From contig JALDNG010000087.1 in NCBI GenBank assembly GCA_024349245.1, forward strand, positions 1,330,235 through 1,394,234: a stretch of 64,000 nucleotides of DNA, read 5' to 3'. The notes beneath the pieces are model-generated. The model worked only from the letters and a program-made list of their open reading frames with translations, searched no databases and was not told where the DNA came from. Positions 1-8,357 of the stretch are shown one piece after another (within the stretch, counting starts at the first letter, position 1; every line of letters begins with the position of its first letter). A program made the translations under genes and the position numbers. The DNA comes from Neodontobutis hainanensis (taxonomy: Eukaryota > Chordata > Actinopteri > Gobiiformes > Odontobutidae).

Positions 1-78
1 TGTCAACAAAAAACCTTCATTGACGAAATATTTTCGTCATAGTTTTTGTCAACAAAATTAACACTGGTGTGTTGATTA

Positions 79-598
79 GTTTTAGCACAAATTCATTCAT
101 TCATTTTCTACCGCTTTGTCCCGTTAGGGGTCACGGGTGGCTGGAGCCTATCCCAGCAGCTTTGGGCCTGAGGCGGGGTACACCCTGGACAGTGGCCAGT
201 TAGTCGCAGGGCTAACATATAGAGACAAACATTGACAGACAACCATTCTTCATTCAACACTTTAGAGTTGCCAATTAACCTGTACATACATGTCTTTGGA
301 CGGTGGGAGGAAGCCGGAGTACCCGGAGAGAACCCACGGTAACACGTGGAGGACATGCAGACTCCTCACAGAAAGACCGGAGTCGGCCGAGAATATTCGA
401 GTCGGCCGGGTTTTGAACTCACGACCTTCTTGCTGTAAGGCAGAAGTGCTAACCACTCTGCCACGTGCACCCACTGCCGCCATACGATGAAAAGATACGT
501 AATCCAGAGAGGCGCTTCTCATATCAGCTTAAGAAAACCTATTAAGGACAAATTGTAGAGTCAGTAAAAGCAGAATATTCCTCTGTTTTAGCACAAAT
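79..598 (-). mobile_element. tRNA-derived SINE insertion with 120-bp 5' extension and 14-bp target duplication
   Basis: On the minus strand the SINE body (93-469) starts with a tRNA-like head: a box A-like GTGGCAGAGTGGTTAGC and a box B-like GAGTTCAAAACCC. It continues into the body common in fish SINEs (GGTACTCCGGCTTCCTCCCA) and ends in an (ATGA)n-type tail at 93-105. The insertion is bounded by a perfect 14-bp direct repeat, GTTTTAGCACAAAT, at 79-92 and 585-598. Between the SINE head and the right-hand repeat lies a 120-bp block (470-589) that is not SINE and is nearly identical to 1501-1620. The family looks like the AFC/V-SINE-type SINEs of teleosts; the exact family name is uncertain. Confidence 0.8.
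470..589. repeat. Copy 1 of a 120-bp direct duplication
   Basis: 118 of 120 bases match 1501-1620 in the same orientation; the two mismatches are at copy positions 30 and 58. This copy is fused to the 5' end of the SINE insertion. Its last five bases, GTTTT, are also the first five of the insertion's target duplication. Confidence 0.9.
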
Positions 599-609
599 AA
601 TAATAATAA

Positions 610-715
610 TGGATTGGATTTATATAGCGCTTTTCAAGGCTCTCAAAGCGAATTTACAGAGTCCATTATTCATTCACTCCACAGTTACACACTGGAGGTG
701 GAGACGTGACAGCCA
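610..715 (-). mobile_element. LINE/SINE 3'-tail fragment
   Basis: On the minus strand this reads toward TTTGAGAGCC then AAAAGCGCTATATAAATCC, the 3' tail shared by many fish L2-clade LINEs and the SINEs that borrow their machinery. A short (TTA)n tail follows at 598-609. The 5' part is missing. Confidence 0.55.
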
Positions 716-844
716 ATAAAAGATCAAAATGTTTATAGCTCTGTATTTAATTTAAAACATGTAAAGGAGCTAGGCTAACTTTTTACTTAACTTCCATAAC
801 TGTTCTAGTTTCCTGGACATTTTTTTGTCTTTTTTGAATTTATT

Positions 845-1078
845 ATTTTTTAGGCTAAAATGGGGGGGTGGAGTGGCTCAGTGGCAGAATGGTCATCCTT
901 CAACTGGAAGGTTGGCAGTTTGATTCTCACTCTCCCCGCAGTTCATACTGTTGTTGTGTCCTTGGGCAAGACACTTAACCCACCTTGCCTCCAGTGGCTG
1001 TAACACTGGTAATTACTGTAGAACAATGTAAGTCGCTTTGGATAAAAGCATCAGCTAAATGAATAAATGTAAATGTAA
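845..1078 (+). mobile_element. tRNA-derived SINE with (TGTAA)n-type tail
   Basis: The head has box A-like TGGCTCAGTGGCAGAATGG and box B-like GGCAGTTTGATTCTC. The body contains TGTTGTTGTGTCCTTGGGCA, which recurs in the SINE at 52167-52420. The 3' end, GTCGCTTTGGATAAAAGC, followed by AAATGTAAATGTAAA, fits mobilisation by an L2-clade LINE that recognises TGTAA repeats. Confidence 0.75.
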
Positions 1079-1500
1079 ATTTGACTGGGTTGATGCATAT
1101 GGCTTAAAATTTGGCAAAGGTTGTATGTCTCCCTGGTGAGATAGAAAATATAGGTAAAGTTATTATCTTAAGACATCTGAACTATTGCAGTAGAGAAACT
1201 GTGAGGACACTGCAGCTGAAGGCAGACACAGTTTATTTGTCATGTTTGTCTTACAGTTGCCGAGGACAGCAGCAGGAGCATTTCTCTTTTACCTTGTCTT
1301 GGCTCGTTGTCGTGTTTGTCCTCGGGATCAATCATCTCATCTTCCTGGTTGTGCCACAGAGAACATTTTGTCCAGCACCACCTCGGTCCAGCTATGATCT
1401 TGATCCACTGCTCCTGATTCAATGGTATATTTAGTTTCTGTGTGATTGAAGAAGCTTTTGAGGGGCTTTGTGTGGTTAACCCTATGCCCCGAGTGTGGTT
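1079..1500. other. Non-coding interval, no feature recognised
   Basis: Open frames here lack recognisable domains or splice context. I see no repeat family I can name. Confidence 0.4.
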
Positions 1501-1620
1501 CCCACTGCCGCCATACGATGAAAAGATACATAATCCAGAGAGGCGCTTCTCATATCATCTTAAGAAAACCTATTAAGGACAAATTGTAGAGTCAGTAAAA
1601 GCAGAATATTCCTCTGTTTT
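1501..1620. repeat. Copy 2 (probable source) of the 120-bp duplication
   Basis: Matches 470-589 with two substitutions. It is not adjacent to a SINE and has no target duplication of its own, so it is more likely the source than the copy. On the minus strand it ends with an ATGGCGGCAG start-like stretch, which could mean the source is transcribed; nothing else supports a gene here. Confidence 0.7.
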
Positions 1621-1984
1621 GCTCTGGGGTTTGACACAGAAGTGTGTCTGTTGTCGGTGACAGTGAATGTTGACCCCTGACCTCTGTGGTGTAAATCCCA
1701 CTGAGAAGCGGTCCATGTCACAGGCTGTATTTAAACTCACCCCACAGCTGTATAAATACATACTACACCACAGTCACAGGTTCAAATCCTATCCTATCCT
1801 AAGCTCAAGGGCAATTCTGGGTTTTTAAGGGAAAGGTCTATTTCTTTCTTCTCTTTTCAATGCAGCGTATGCAATTAAAAAATAATAAACCAATACAAAC
1901 ACAAAACAGAAAATAGCATAGGAAAGGTTGTCATGTTACAAGAAAATCATCCTTTTACCTTAAATTTGATCTTTTCCTGTTAGA

Positions 1985-2122
1985 GGTAGGTATTTTGATT
2001 GTCTTGTAACCCTTCACCTGTTCTCATTTTTCTTTTTTAAAGAGGTAGGTAGTAGGGCTCCTCCCCTCCAGGATTCAAACCTGGGTCCCCCATGTGAAAA
2101 GTCCTGTCCTTACCAGCTGAGC
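1985..2122 (-). mobile_element. tRNA-derived SINE or tRNA pseudogene fragment
   Basis: The minus strand has a box A-like TAGCTCAGCTGGTAAGGA and a perfect T-arm, CCAGG-TTTGAAT-CCTGG. The flanking acceptor strands do not pair and no clean anticodon arm forms, so it is not a functional tRNA gene. A pyrimidine/A-rich tail follows on the left. Confidence 0.55.
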
Positions 2123-2675
2123 TATCAAGAGTTAAATGAAGAGGATGTGGGATGAACGGTTACTTCGAAACCCACAATCCAGGCTTACATTGAAACAACT
2201 AGTAGTTCAGTGTTCCAACATCCACAAGCGGCAACTGTTATCACAACTTGAGATTGACGAGATACAACACAAATGCTATGGCAAGGGGAAGCCAGGACGA
2301 GAGGTCAGAGGGGAGCCAACGGGGGCTCCTCAACCAGAGATTGGGTACGAAGCCCCAACAAGTGCAATAACGCTGAACGAGACAGCGACTGACCTCAAAA
2401 CCAAGATCATGGCGAGAATGAATGTAAGGCAACCCCGACGCCAATTACAACGGCTAAGTGAAGTACTAAATGCAGCTGATGAAGATGTGAATGCAGCATT
2501 AAGTGCGGTCCCTACCACAACCATCACTGAAACCAATGAGCTGCTTTACACCTCAGCAGCAGTGATCCTCGAGATGCTTGGCTATAAGTGCAACCATGGG
2601 AACCATGAGAAACAATACCCAATATGAAAATTTAGCATTTAGCTGAAGGCTAAAATCAAGAAGGCGCAGTAAGAA

Positions 2676-3448
2676 GTGAGCCAACTGACAGAAACCAAGA
2701 AAGGTGCAATGAGAAAACAAGTACCCAATAGGTACAACCAGATGCCAATACCTGAAGCACTTGAAACTGCCAAACAAAGGCTCCAAGCCTTGGCCAGCCG
2801 CCTAAAGAGGTACACAAGAGAGAATGAAGCCAGAAGAATAAACCGGCTGTTCACAACTCAACCTGCAAAAGTGTACGCTCAGTGGCAGGGTAATAACAGC
2901 AGAGCAGACCCACCAAGGCTGGAAACTGAACAATACTGGAAAAGTATATGGGAGAGGGAGGCATCACACAACAGTGATGCACAGTGGCTGGTGGCTCTGA
3001 GAGAGGACCACAGCAACCTCCCTGAACAGAATCCAGTTACCATCACAGCGGCAGACATTCAGGAATGAGTCTCAGCTATGAAAAACTGGACAGCACCGGG
3101 CTGTGACAGGATCCACACCTACTGTTCACTGCACTCCATGAGCGCCTTGCAGCACAAATGAACCAGCTGCTAAGGAATGGGACACACCCTGAATGGCTTA
3201 CCGAAGGGTGTACAATCCTGATCCTGAAGGATTCCACAAAGGGTACAGTCCCATCCAACTATCGGCCAATAACCTGTATCTCCACAACATGGAAGCTCAT
3301 GTCAGGCATCATCGCGGCTAAGATAAGTAGGCACTCAATACATGAGCAAAGCACAGAAGGGCATCGGCAAAGAAACCAGAGGAGCCAAACAAACTCCTGG
3401 TTGACAGAGAAGTGTAGTCAAATGGTGACAAACCAGAAGGAACAATAG
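2676..3448 (+). pseudogene. LINE ORF fragment: pre-RT and RT fingers
   Basis: Two open pieces, 2676-3068 and 3158-3448. The first is rich in basic helical sequence (RLQALASRLKRYTRENEARR) and ends before an in-frame stop at about 3066. The second carries the RT motif region SNYRPITC. After about 3410 the frame enters sequence from beyond the palm, which marks an internal deletion. No functional product is expected. Confidence 0.7.
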
Positions 3449-4081
3449 CAGTCATTGAGGATGGTTACAAGTACCTTGGAATACCACAGGCAAATGGCAA
3501 CCTTGAAGAGGTAACAAGGAAAACAGCAACTGCCAAATACCTCCAACGAGTAACGCAAGTCCTAAGAAGTCAGCTCGATGGTAAGAACAAGGCACGGACA
3601 ATAAACAGCTATGCCCTGCCAGTGATCAGATACCCTGCGGGAATAATAAAGTGGCCAAAGGAAGAGATACAGACCACAGACGTTAAGACACGAAAGCTCC
3701 TCACCATGCATGGAGGGTTACATCCCAAATCCAGCACCCTGAGACTGTACCGCAAGGAAGGCGGCCATGGACTGGTGAGTGTGAGAGCCACTATCCAGGA
3801 TGAAACATCCAAGATCCACAAGTACATCAAAGATAAGGCCCCAACAGATGACGTGCTCAGTTAAAGTCTAACTGAGCATAACTGACGTGGCTGACATCAA
3901 GAAATCCTACAAATGGCCCAGATCTACCACACCAGCCAAGACCCAAGGTTGTGCAAACAGGCCCCTGAGACAATCCAACACTTAACTGCAGGGTGTAAGA
4001 TGCTGGCAGGGAAAGCATACATCGAACGCCATAACCAAGTGGCTGGCATAGTGTACAAGAACATTTACACGGAGTAGGGAC

Positions 4082-4486
4082 TTGAAAACCCCGAGGTCAA
4101 AGTGGGAAACACCTCCAAAGTTGGTAGAGAATGACCGAGCCAAGATCCTGTGGGCGAATCAACCAGACATCGTGGTGGTGGACAAACAGCAGAGGAAAGC
4201 CGTTGTGGTTGATGTGGCAATACCAAGTGATTGCAACATCAGGAAAAAGGAACATGAGAAACTAGAGAAATACCAGGGGGTCAGAGAAGAGCTGGAAAAG
4301 GCTTGGAAGGTGAAGGCGACAGTGGTGCCCGTGGTCATCGGAGCACTCGGGGCAGTGACCCCCAAACTGGAAGAGTGTCTACAGCAGATCCCTGGAAGAA
4401 CACCAGACATCTCGGTCCAGAAAAGTGCAGTACTAGGAACAGCAAAGATACTGCGCAGAACCCTCAAGCTCCCAGGCCTCTGGTAG
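4082..4486 (+). pseudogene. LINE C-terminal restriction-like endonuclease fragment
   Basis: A 134-codon open piece. Residues about 29-48 show PDIVVVD, a short spacer, then VVVDVAIP. The spacing fits the PD...D core of the restriction-like endonucleases that R2/R4-type LINEs use to nick target DNA; a charged helix with KKEHEKLEKYQ follows. The piece ends at a natural-looking terminus (KLPGLW, then stop), and AT-rich 3' sequence follows. It is separated from upstream pieces by frame breaks, so it is a relic. Confidence 0.7.
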
Positions 4487-4618
4487 AGAACCCAAGCTTG
4501 AAGGGTGCAACCACCCGCAGAGGGTGAAGGATTATATATACATACTGTATATAGCAATCAAATTTTTAATTAAATTTTTCATGAATTAAAAAAATTATGT
4601 CTCATGTCACAAAGAGCG

Positions 4619-4652
4619 TGATTAGATTAGATTAGATTAGATTAGATTAGAT
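4619..4652 (-). repeat. (GATTA)n simple repeat, LINE 3' tail
   Basis: Six to seven tandem copies of the pentamer sit exactly at the 3' end of the minus-strand LINE that starts here, so they are best read as the element's tail and not as an independent microsatellite. Confidence 0.8.
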
Positions 4653-5627
4653 TCAACTTTATTGTCATTACACATGTACAAGTACAATGCAACGAAATAC
4701 AGTTTAAGTCTAACCAGAAGTGCAATAGCGGCAAGTGCAAGATATCCAGTATTGCTTAAATAAATAAGTTAGTATGGAAAGTAATTTGCAGATGGATATG
4801 TACATGCTATACAATAATATACAGATGGCTATAAACAGAAATGATAAAATAGGTATATACACTGATAGACATGGTTAGCTATAAACAGAAGTCAGAAATA
4901 AATTATATTCTAATTATATATAATTTCTTAAGTATATATGTACTATGAACATAAAATACAATGGCAATTACTATAAACAGAATTGAATGGATGTATATAT
5001 ACAATGATAGGTAAGACTATAGTGAGCAGTAGTGTAATAGTTATAGAGCAAATAATTAGGAACAGAAGCTGTCTGAATAAAGGTAGTGCAGTGGAAGTTA
5101 TTGCAAATTTATCTAAAGTGCAGTAGTGCATGTGTGAACAGTAGGTTATGTAAATGAACAGTTAGCAGTGCAAATAGTTAATAATACTTAATAGGAAACA
5201 TAATGCTATGCATAGACAGTCCAGTGGTGCAAAAGACTCCGAGAAGGGTTGTTTACAGTGAGGGGGGGGGGCAGAGGGATCAGCGGGATGCAGAGTTCAA
5301 TAAACAGATAGCTCTGGGAAAAAAACTGTTCTTCAGTCTGCTGGTCCTGGTCTTGAAGCACCTGAAACACCTGCCGGAGGGCAAGAGAGAGAACAGTCTA
5401 TGGGCGGGATGAGAGGAGTCCTTATGGATGCTGCGAGCTCGACGCAGACAGCGTTTCCTCTGGACGTGCTCTGTGGCTGGAAGTGAAGTCCCTGTGATGC
5501 GTTGGGTGGTTTTCACCAGCCGCTGCATTGCCATGCACTCTGCACCAGAGCAGCTCCCAAACCAGACTGTTACACAGTTGGTCAGGATGCTTTCTATTGC
5601 AAGCGATAAAAGTCGGCCAATTCTTCT

Positions 5628-6123
5628 TTAGGGTCTCAAGAAGAAGAGTCGCTGGTGAGCCTTCTTGACCAGGCTGGAGGTGTTGGTAGTCCAGGACAGG
5701 TCCTCAGAGATGTGGGTCCCCAGGAACTTGTAACTGGGACACCCTCGACAGCTGTTCCATTGATGTGGATGGTGTCGCGTGTGCGAAGTCCACAATGAGC
5801 TCCTTTGTCTTGGAGGTGTTAAGGAGCAGGTTATTGTCATTGCAAAATGTGGCCAGATGCTGGACCTCCTCCCTGTAGGCAGTCTCATCGTTGTTGTTGT
5901 TGTTGATGAGACCAATCACCGTAGTGTCATCCGCAAACTTGATGATGGCGTTAGATCCATTCACAGGCCTGCAGTCGGAGGTGAAAAGGGAGTACAGGCA
6001 GGAGCTCAGTACACAGCCCTGTGGTACACCAGTGTTGAGTGTGGTGGTGCTGGAGCAGATGGAGCTGGATTGGACCTGCCATGATCCAGTTGCAGAGGGA
6101 GGAGTTAATGCCCAGGTCTTCAA
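5628..6123 (-). pseudogene. LINE reverse transcriptase fragment (palm and thumb)
   Basis: Open pieces at 6123-5704 and 5915-5628 overlap in different frames, showing at least one frameshift. FADD, the RT catalytic box, is intact. A stretch expected between NWIM and the TGVPQG box is partly lost. This is a relic of a jockey-superfamily (L2/CR1-like) polymerase. Confidence 0.75.
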
Positions 6124-6183
6124 GTTTGGCTATTAGCTTGTGTGACCAGTGGCCGGTATATACGGCCACCGTAGTATCAGCTC

Positions 6184-6240
6184 GCGCATGCGCTTTTGCA
6201 CACTTCCGCCTTTATCATTAGCCTTGCCGGCATATATAAG
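6184..6240 (+). promoter_or_regulatory. LTR core promoter: NRF1-like palindrome and TATA box
   Basis: GCGCATGCGC (6184-6193) is the core of the NRF1 consensus, and TATATAA lies at 6233-6239. Transcription would start about 25-30 bp downstream, defining the U3/R border. The same pair is preserved at 10215-10224 and 10264-10270 in the 3' LTR. NRF1 binding is inferred from sequence only. Confidence 0.55.
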
Positions 6241-7013
6241 CAGTACAGATAGGGTACAGTTAGGTTGTGGTGCCGTAAATCCTGGTAGGTGAGCGTTTTC
6301 TTTTTATTTAATCGTATAACTGGTTGTTTTTGCTACCCTGCGTGTTGTCTGTTTTCTTTTACAGACACATGAAAGTTATGCTGCAAGAGGTGTCATACAA
6401 CGAATGGGCCAGGGACATCGTAGTCACCATCTAGTTGCGGGTTTTAGACTCTAGTACTACTGTTGCTTTGTTTGGGCTTTATGTTTTGTGTGAATCTTAC
6501 CTTTATTCGTTTTGTATTAAGTATTTGTCTTTTGTCATTTATCCTGGTTTAGTTAATTTGTATTTTTTTTGTAATGTCTCTTTACGTAGTCTCTGCCCCT
6601 TTTCTTGGTGTGGACTAGCGCCTATTTTAACATTGTATTTTTGTTTTTTTCTAGGGTTTCGGCCAAGGGTGGTTGCCCGTAGAGGTGGAGGGTGGTGTTA
6701 GAACGCCTCACTTCAGTCTCCTCACCCCCCGTGCGTTATGGTATTTTTGCACGCCCTTCACTTATTGCATGTTTGAGTTTTCTTGTATATTATTTTGTGT
6801 GTGTGTGTGTGTGCTTAGCACGAGGCGTAGTGAGTGCCTGTCACTACCCACCGTTACCTCGCCCGGCGCACCTGTGGCCGACTCTACTTCTTTTTGTTTT
6901 GTATTTTAATTGTTGCAGTTAATGTGGGAAGTTTTTAATACATAGACAGGGGCAGGGGCACCTAGGATCATTTCTGCTAGTAATGGTGTTTTATTTAAAT
7001 TTTATTTCGTTGT

Positions 7014-7019
7014 AATAAA
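7014..7019 (+). terminator. LTR poly(A) signal
   Basis: AATAAA in the expected part of the LTR, followed by GT-rich sequence (GTGTAGTG). The matching signal in the 3' LTR, at 11045-11050, is the one that would end element transcripts. Confidence 0.6.
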
Positions 7020-7110
7020 GTGTAGTGAAAAAGTGTTAAGCTGACTCTGCCTCCTTTGACCACCACTTGCAGTCCGTGAAAGGTATTTTTTCTTTTAATC
7101 GGTTACAATC

Positions 7111-7128
7111 TGGCGTAGTTGACAGGAT
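7111..7128 (+). other. Primer binding site
   Basis: TGGCGTAGTTGACAGGAT begins three bases after the LTR end. TGGC at the start matches the invariant CCA plus a G discriminator of a tRNA 3' end, and CAGGA fits a T-stem. This is compatible with an Arg-type tRNA primer, but the tRNA is not established. Confidence 0.6.
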
Positions 7129-7313
7129 CCGCAGTGGTGGTCATCCTGAGGTTTGAGTTTAGTTTCATTTTAGCTTGTTTTTTTTGTTGTAGGCCCAAAC
7201 AAAGCAGCAGTGGGCCGTTTGTGGAATGTAAATTTTTATTTTTATTTATTTATTTATTTTTTGTTTGCCACCTGCTCTACTTTTGCTGAGCCTGCCTCTA
7301 CTGAATCCCAGCC

Positions 7314-8357
7314 ATGGCAAGTGAATTACAAGAACTTAGAGATTTAGTTCAACAACTCCGCGCTCAAAATGAGCAATTGCAGGAAGGGGTTGTGGCCACC
7401 CCAAATCTTACAAATGTTGGTGCTACCAGCTCAAGGACTTTCGATACTAATGACCCTGTGCCTGTTGAACGTTTGTTATATATCCCCAGGGAGAGGAAGT
7501 GTCCTTCATTCAGGGGAACGGCGGGGATTCCAGTGGAGGACTGGGTGGAAGAGATGAAGGTTACTTTGAGAACCAGACGATTACAATCCATTGATCAAGC
7601 GTATTTTATATATGACCATCTGGAGGGTGAGGCTAAAGATGAAATAAGGTACAGAATGAGGGCAGAAAGGGAGGACCCACAGAAAATTGTTGATGTCCTC
7701 CAAGACATGTATGGGTGTAGGAGGTCATATGTCTCATTGCAGCCAGCTTTTTTCTCTAGGCGACAGCAGGAGGGTGAGTCGCTACAAGAATTTTCACATG
7801 CGTTGTATTGTTTGATGGATAGGGTTGAACGTAGTGCTCCAGAGAGAATGCTTGATGCCCCCACCCTCCTAAGGGATCAATTCATTGAACATCTGTTAGA
7901 TACTAACCTTCGCAGAGAACTTAAGAGGCTAGTGAGGCAGAGCCCGGCATATACATTAATTAATGTAAGAGCTGAGGCCATGCGGTGGGAGCAAGAAGGT
8001 AGATTGGAAGAGCCACGGTGCAGAAGCTATTCTGTCCCGTCATTCAGTTCTCTGCACCATTCTAACCAGGCACCCAGCACCCATGCTAGCTCAGAATTTA
8101 AAGAGCTGCGTCAAATGCTAGTTAAACAGCAAGAGCAACTTGCTCAGCTGACTCGGGGCCTTTTAGCAATACAAACTACTACACAATCTTCTGCTAAGCC
8201 TGTGCGGCAAAATACCGTCATTTGCCGCCGTTGTCAAAAACCAGGCCATTTTGCTAGAGACTGTGAAAATGAGCGTGTGCCTTTTCAGTCAAGAGCCCCA
8301 CAGGTGGCAGCCGTGGCATCAGCGCAGGAGACGGGAAACTCTTTGCCCCTGATGTGA
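7314..8357 (+). CDS. gag: Retrotransposon Gag polyprotein
   Basis: 347 codons starting at an ATG in good context (CAGCCATGG). Residues about 4-25 are a heptad-rich helix (ELRDLVQQLRAQNEQLQ). The middle carries the helical capsid-like region typical of Ty3/gypsy Gag (about 55-225). A single CCHC zinc knuckle, CRRCQKPGHFARDC, sits near residue 305-318 and would bind element RNA. The frame is fully open, unlike the neighbouring LINEs. The C-terminus overlaps pol by 85 nt in the -1 phase; codons 341-342 (GGA AAC) form the slippery site described separately. Gag packages RNA into cytoplasmic particles. Confidence 0.9.
   Translation: MASELQELRDLVQQLRAQNEQLQEGVVATPNLTNVGATSSRTFDTNDPVPVERLLYIPRERKCPSFRGTAGIPVEDWVEEMKVTLRTRRLQSIDQAYFIYDHLEGEAKDEIRYRMRAEREDPQKIVDVLQDMYGCRRSYVSLQPAFFSRRQQEGESLQEFSHALYCLMDRVERSAPERMLDAPTLLRDQFIEHLLDTNLRRELKRLVRQSPAYTLINVRAEAMRWEQEGRLEEPRCRSYSVPSFSSLHHSNQAPSTHASSEFKELRQMLVKQQEQLAQLTRGLLAIQTTTQSSAKPVRQNTVICRRCQKPGHFARDCENERVPFQSRAPQVAAVASAQETGNSLPLM

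Larger units (their letters stand above)
2131..4545 (+). mobile_element. Degraded LINE retrotransposon with restriction-like endonuclease (R2/R4-Dong-like type)
   Basis: Five collinear open segments (2136-2627, 2676-3068, 3158-3448, 3622-3864, 4082-4486) are pieces of one polyprotein broken by frameshifts and stops. The order is: N-terminal region; RT fingers (GTVPSNYRPITC at about 3243-3278); a thumb/linker region with KTRKLLTMHGG (about 3685); a zinc-knuckle remnant LCKQAPETIQHLTAGC (about 3945-3992); and a C-terminal PD-(D/E)xK-type nuclease region. The RT palm, with its catalytic aspartates, is absent: near 3410 the sequence jumps from the fingers to a segment that lies after the palm in intact relatives. 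The 5' end is truncated next to the tRNA-like SINE. The clade is my recognition, unverified; the copy is dead. Confidence 0.8.
4619..6140 (-). mobile_element. L2/CR1-like LINE, 3' part, interrupted by the LTR element
   Basis: The minus strand reads into the LTR element and resumes at 11139-11300. The long 3' UTR runs from about 5627 down to the (GATTA)n tail. The coding part (6123-5628) contains RT motifs: TGVPQGCVLS, then FADDTTVIGLI with the catalytic DD, then NTSKTKELIVDF. A frame break separates it from the final segment, HISEDLSWTTNTSSLVKKA. Removing the LTR element and one CTTG rejoins the coding sequence without a gap (residues around IPSKLIAKLEDLG), which confirms a single pre-existing LINE. 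Confidence 0.85.
6141..7107 (+). repeat. 5' LTR
   Basis: 967 bp with TG...CA ends. It contains an NRF1-like palindrome, a TATA box, a splice donor-like TAGGTGAGC (about 6286), a T-rich acceptor-like TTTTACAG (about 6364), a (TG)n tract near 6797-6813 and an AATAAA. Open frames inside it are repeated in the 3' LTR and are not treated as genes. Confidence 0.92.

Noticed and set aside
2041..2122. tRNA gene on the minus strand
   Set aside because: The T-arm is perfect but the acceptor stem does not pair and no proper anticodon arm forms.
4159..4557. Minus-strand 132-codon open frame
   Set aside because: Mirror of the LINE endonuclease fragment on the other strand, which carries the recognisable motifs.
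6435..6922. Open frames inside the 5' LTR (repeated at 10467-10953)
   Set aside because: They lie in LTR non-coding sequence, differ between LTRs by a frameshifting indel, and have no recognisable domain.
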